Shown: positions 53,358-56,722 of the stretch, one piece after another | How positions within the stretch are numbered: position 1 is the first letter of the stretch | Layout: every line of letters begins with the position of its first letter | Origin: Armatimonadota bacterium | GTDB taxonomy: Bacteria; Armatimonadota; JAAZEB01 | Reading direction: 5' to 3' | DNA: 56,722 nt | NCBI GenBank assembly: GCA_012512505.1 | Contig: JAAZEB010000153.1 | Coordinates: 1 to 56,722 of the forward strand | Notes under the pieces: model-generated | The model's input: the letters and a program-made list of their open reading frames with translations, nothing else | What the model was told of the DNA's origin: nothing | Databases searched by the model: none | Program-made: the position numbers and the translations under genes

Positions 53358-53891
53358 TTGCCGTACCTCGCGGTGCTGGCGGCGCTTGCTGGTCTTGCCG
53401 GCAGCCTTGCCCCGCGGCACTATCACGAACCGATCCTATGGAGCACCGAATCGCTGGCAGGCGCTGCCGTCGTCAACGACCTGCAGGCTGCCGCCTTGCG
53501 GGCCGCCGATGCGCTCCTCGGCGCCCCCTACCACTACGCCGGAGCCGGGCCGGGGCGCTGTCCCACCGGCGAGCATCCGGTGTGCACCGATTGCTCCGGG
53601 CTCGTGTCCTTTGCCTATGCGGCCGCCGGCGTGCCGCTGCCACACTCCTCGGCAGCGCTGGCGAACGTCGGCGAGGCGGTGCCGCGAGCGCAGTTGGCAC
53701 CCGGCGACATTCTACTCTTCCGCTCGGACGGCAGCGAGAGCGGCCCGATCAACCACAGCGGCATCTACGTGGGCAACGGCCTCTTCATCCACGCGGGCAA
53801 TCGAGGCGTTCGCCTCGATGACCTGGAGGGCCCTTACTGGGGCGACGCGCACCGCCCGCGCCTGCGCGCGATCCGCCGGATCTCGCGGTAG
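53358..53891 (+). CDS. NlpC/P60 family peptidoglycan peptidase
   Basis: A 177-residue cysteine peptidase with an N-terminal hydrophobic segment (LAVLAALAGLAGSLA). The catalytic Cys is in CTDCSGLVSFAYAAAGVP, the His in NHSGIYVGNG, and the third polar residue in IHAGNRGV. It would hydrolyse the D-Glu/meso-A2pm linkage in stem peptides. TTG 53358 is chosen because GGAGGAGG (53345-53352) precedes it by 5 bases; no better ATG or GTG exists. It is 116 bp before the NamZ fusion gene. Confidence 0.85.
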   Translation: MPYLAVLAALAGLAGSLAPRHYHEPILWSTESLAGAAVVNDLQAAALRAADALLGAPYHYAGAGPGRCPTGEHPVCTDCSGLVSFAYAAAGVPLPHSSAALANVGEAVPRAQLAPGDILLFRSDGSESGPINHSGIYVGNGLFIHAGNRGVRLDDLEGPYWGDAHRPRLRAIRRISR

Positions 53892-54007
53892 CCTGGGCTT
53901 CGCCGGTGGGGCTGGGAGATGCAGGCGCCGCTTCACCGCAAGCACGGCTGGTCGTGGGCACAACCGCCCGCGCCGCCGTTGGCGGACACCGGCACGAGGC
54001 AACGATC

Positions 54008-56281
54008 ATGGAGCTGAGTTGGGAGGCGCCGCAAAGCGGCGGCGACCTCGCTTGCGGGCACCTGGAGCGCCTGGCCGAGCTGCTGGAGCGCGCGGTACGC
54101 GATGGGGAGGTTCCCGGTGCCGTCGCGCTCGTGGCACGGCACGGACACGTCCTGTTCCACCAGGCATTTGGCTGGGCGCAGCAGGTACCAGAGCGGGAGC
54201 CGATGCGCCTGGAGACACGCTTCGATGTGGCGTCGCTCACCAAGGTGGTGGCAACGACGCCGGCGATCCTGCTCCTGGTGGAGGAGGGCGTCTTGCGCCT
54301 TCAGGACCGGGTGGTGCACCACCTCCCCGAGTTCGCCGCGGACGAGGCAGCCGGCGAGCGAGAGCGGGTGGAGCTGCGCCACCTCCTGACGCACTGCTCC
54401 GGGCTGCCGGCCTGGCGGCCCTTCTACACGGCGGGGGAGTCGCTGTCGGAGCGGATGGCGGCCCTCTACGCTACGCCCTTGGTACACCCGGTCGGGCGCC
54501 ACTTCGTCTACAGCGACGTCGGATTCCTGCTGCTGGGGGAGATCGTGCGCCGTGCTGCCGGCATGCCCCTGGACGAGTTCTGCCGCCGGCGGCTCTTTGA
54601 GCCGCTGGGAATGCACAACACCGGTTTCTGCCCACCGCCCGGAGATGCTGCCCGCTGCGCCGCCACTGAGATCTACGACGGCGTGGTCACCCGCGGCCGG
54701 GTCCACGACGAGAACGCGGCCGCGCTGGGCGGGGTGTGCGGGCATGCCGGCCTCTTCTCCACGGCGGCCGACCTGGCCCGTTACTGTCAGATGCTGCTGA
54801 ACGGCGGTGAGTACGGCGGAAAGCGCCTCCTCAGCCCCTTAAGCGTGCGCTTGATGCTGTCGCCGCAGTCGCCCTGCCTGGGCAGCGCGCGCGGGCTTGG
54901 CTTTGACCTCCACTCTGCCTATGCCTCCATCCGTGGTGACCTGCTGCCGACCGGTTCGGGCGGGCACAGTGGGTTTACCGGCACCTCGCTTTGGATTGAC
55001 CGCGACCTGGGGCTGTTCATCGTGCTGCTGACGAACGCGGTGCATCCCGACCGGGGCCGAACCGCCGTGCGCTTGCGCTCGCGGGTGAGCAACGTGGTGG
55101 CGGCGACGCTGGAACCGGCAGCGGCGGCCGTGCCGGACCGCGTGCGTGAGCCGATGCGGGTGGTGCCGGGCGCCGACGTGCTCCGTGAGGAGGCTTGCCG
55201 CCGGCTCCGCGGCCAGGCGGTCGGGTTGATCACCAACCACACCGGCCGCTGCGCGGATGGCACCCCAACGCTGGAGGTGCTGCGGCAGCATGGTATTGCG
55301 GTGCGGGCGCTCTTCAGCCCAGAGCATGGCCTGGCCGGCGTCCTGGACGAGGCGGTAGCCTCCGGGTATGATAAGCGCACCGGCCTGCCGATCCACAGCC
55401 TCTACGGCGAGACGAAAAGCCCACAGCCGGAGTGGCTTGCGGGCCTGGACACGCTCGTCTTCGACATCCAGGACATTGGCGCGCGCTTCTACACCTACAT
55501 CACCACGATGGGCCTCTGCATGGGGGCCGCCGCCGCCCACGGCCTGCGCTTCGTCGTGCTCGACCGCCCCAACCCGATCACCGGCGGCCACATCGAGGGG
55601 CCACGGCTGGATCTGCGCTTCCAGAACTTTGCCGGCTACTACCCGATCCCGGTGCGCCATGGGATGACCGTGGGCGAACTAGCCCAGTGGATCCGCCAGG
55701 AGCGCGGCATCGGCTGCGAGCTGGAGGTGGTGCCGGCCTACGGATGGCGGCGCTCGCTGTGGTGGGACGGAACGGGCCTGGAGTGGGTGAACCCCTCGCC
55801 GGCGATGCGGTCGCTCACCGCGGCGACACTCTATCCCGGGCTGTGCTGCCTGGAGAACAGCAACCTCTCGGTTGGCCGGGGCACCGGCACGCCGTTCGAG
55901 GTGATCGGCGCGCCCTGGCTGGACGCACGCCGGGTGGCCGCCGAGATGAACGCGAAGGAGCTACCGGGCATCCGCTTCGTGCCGATCCACTTCACCCCGG
56001 AGCTGCGCATCTACCAGGGCGAGCGCTGCGGCGGCCTGCACTGCCTGATCACCGACCGCGAGGCGCTGCGGCCGGTAGCCATGGCGATCCACCTGGCCGA
56101 GGTGCTCCGCCGCGTCCATACCACGGCGTTCACCTTCGACAAGATGGACACCCTCGTCGGCACCGACCGCGTCCGCCTCCTCCTGGAGCAGTTCGCGCCC
56201 GCCGAGGTAATCACCGCCGAGTGGGTCAAGGACGAGCAAGACTTCGCCGCGGAGCGCGCGGCCTATCTGCTGTACGACTGA
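54008..56281 (+). CDS. Serine hydrolase (beta-lactamase fold) fused to NamZ/DUF1343 exo-N-acetylmuramidase
   Basis: A 757-residue two-domain protein. Residues about 15-390 are a class C beta-lactamase-fold hydrolase: SLTK (Ser-x-x-Lys), YSDVGF (Tyr-x-x variant) and HSGFTGTS near the end. Residues about 400-757 are DUF1343 (NamZ-like): AVGLITNHTG, FSPEHGL, VFDIQDIGARFYTYI, VVLDRPNPI, PVRHGMT and NLSVGRGT. NamZ removes terminal MurNAc from peptidoglycan fragments. No signal peptide is evident from ATG 54008; a GTG at 53906 is open upstream. It pairs with NlpC/P60 in a wall-recycling setting. Confidence 0.9.
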   Translation: MELSWEAPQSGGDLACGHLERLAELLERAVRDGEVPGAVALVARHGHVLFHQAFGWAQQVPEREPMRLETRFDVASLTKVVATTPAILLLVEEGVLRLQDRVVHHLPEFAADEAAGERERVELRHLLTHCSGLPAWRPFYTAGESLSERMAALYATPLVHPVGRHFVYSDVGFLLLGEIVRRAAGMPLDEFCRRRLFEPLGMHNTGFCPPPGDAARCAATEIYDGVVTRGRVHDENAAALGGVCGHAGLFSTAADLARYCQMLLNGGEYGGKRLLSPLSVRLMLSPQSPCLGSARGLGFDLHSAYASIRGDLLPTGSGGHSGFTGTSLWIDRDLGLFIVLLTNAVHPDRGRTAVRLRSRVSNVVAATLEPAAAAVPDRVREPMRVVPGADVLREEACRRLRGQAVGLITNHTGRCADGTPTLEVLRQHGIAVRALFSPEHGLAGVLDEAVASGYDKRTGLPIHSLYGETKSPQPEWLAGLDTLVFDIQDIGARFYTYITTMGLCMGAAAAHGLRFVVLDRPNPITGGHIEGPRLDLRFQNFAGYYPIPVRHGMTVGELAQWIRQERGIGCELEVVPAYGWRRSLWWDGTGLEWVNPSPAMRSLTAATLYPGLCCLENSNLSVGRGTGTPFEVIGAPWLDARRVAAEMNAKELPGIRFVPIHFTPELRIYQGERCGGLHCLITDREALRPVAMAIHLAEVLRRVHTTAFTFDKMDTLVGTDRVRLLLEQFAPAEVITAEWVKDEQDFAAERAAYLLYD

Positions 56282-56300
56282 GCCGGCGGGCGAGGCCCCC

Positions 56301-56722
56301 TCACGCCGCGGCGAACACGTCCTCGAGGCGCTCGGCCGTCATCGCGCGCACACCCCACGCCACGAGCGTCTCGGGATCTGCCTCGGCCAGGCGCTGGCGT
56401 GTCGCCTCGTCCAATGGGCCAAACTTGGCCTCCAACTGCGCGGCGAGCAGCGCTACCCGGCCCTGCACCAGGCCTTCCTGCCGGCCCTTCGCTATCGCCC
56501 GTCTCTCGAAGCTGCTAACGTAAGGCACCGTTCCCTCCTTCGCTTCGCGCTCCAACTCCTCGTCAAAACTCAACTGCAGCTCCGCCGGGAGCGCGACCAA
56601 CCAGTCGACCAGCCGGAACAGCTCCTCACGCTGCTCCTGGCTCAGTCCCAGGTCGCGTAGCCGCCGCACCGCATATCGCTTCCCCGAAAGCCGCCGGTGG
56701 GGGTCTTTCGCCGTCTCCAGGA
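56301..56722 (-). CDS. Rpn/DUF4351-like recombination-promoting nuclease, C-terminal part
   Basis: The gene runs off the right edge, so its N-terminal nuclease domain is missing. The visible C-terminus (RDLGLSQEQREELFRLVDWL; ELQLSFDEELEREAKEG; YVSSFERRAIAKGRQEG) matches the tail of PD-(D/E)XK Rpn/transposase-like proteins common in bacteria. The helical end (LLAAQLEAKFGPLDEATRQRL) is also typical. GTG 56669 is an internal codon, not the start. Confidence 0.7.
   Translation of the reverse strand, partial: LETAKDPHRRLSGKRYAVRRLRDLGLSQEQREELFRLVDWLVALPAELQLSFDEELEREAKEGTVPYVSSFERRAIAKGRQEGLVQGRVALLAAQLEAKFGPLDEATRQRLAEADPETLVAWGVRAMTAERLEDVFAAA

Overview
The window is GC-rich bacterial chromosome, densely coded on both strands. 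The host is diderm: kdsA (Kdo-8-phosphate synthase) and an Omp85/BamA-type barrel are present. A large DUF6785-like membrane protein, an H-x9-DG-like secreted protein, SpoVS, and a PVM-type (Planctomycetes/Verrucomicrobia-type) microcompartment locus together suggest Armatimonadota or a neighbouring phylum. This placement is inference from gene content. No rRNA, tRNA, CRISPR array, integrase or transposase was recognised.

Layout. 0.3-8.4 kb (+): a URO-D family protein that is not HemE, two small envelope proteins, hemL, a GHMP sugar kinase, an RsbW-like anti-sigma factor, small proteins and an oligosaccharide flippase. 8.5-12 kb (-): a membrane phosphoesterase and the DUF6785-like protein. 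12.1-17 kb (mostly +): a proline-rich anchored protein, an Omp85 barrel, an MBL-fold hydrolase, DUF3810 and a VOC protein. 17-28 kb (mostly -): a sialidase-like protein, an inositol-phosphatase-family protein, PII (+), glnE, an RsbU-like phosphatase, PRC-barrel protein, kdsA and a Gfo/Idh/MocA oxidoreductase. 28.5-38 kb (-): smc, spoVS, a long non-coding interval with its own promoter, an MgtE-type transporter, a nitroreductase and a slipin/NfeD pair.

38-43.4 kb (-) is a compact bacterial microcompartment (BMC) operon: class II aldolase, three BMC-H shell proteins, PduL, a flavoprotein, one BMC-P vertex protein and a CoA-acylating aldehyde dehydrogenase. The aldolase, PduL, flavoprotein and aldehyde dehydrogenase all carry a terminal amphipathic helix of the encapsulation-peptide type. 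By analogy to PVM compartments, it would cleave a deoxysugar phosphate (fuculose or rhamnulose 1-phosphate) to lactaldehyde and convert that through acyl-CoA to acyl phosphate. 43.8-56.7 kb (+ except as noted): a DUF4838 protein, a 2-oxoacid:ferredoxin oxidoreductase operon with no visible gamma subunit, a secreted glycosidase-like protein (-), and NlpC/P60 plus a serine-hydrolase/NamZ fusion that look like a peptidoglycan turnover pair. A truncated Rpn-like nuclease gene (-) runs off the right edge.

The most unusual non-coding features are: (1) a family of BIME-like paired palindromes with GGAG heads, seen at four sites, three of them in tandem inside the BMC operon; the stems covary between copies; (2) several near-consensus sigma70 promoters (TTGACA/TATAAT, 17-18 bp spacers), including two divergent pairs; (3) a promoter at 33058-33086 driving about 530 nt of non-coding sequence upstream of spoVS.
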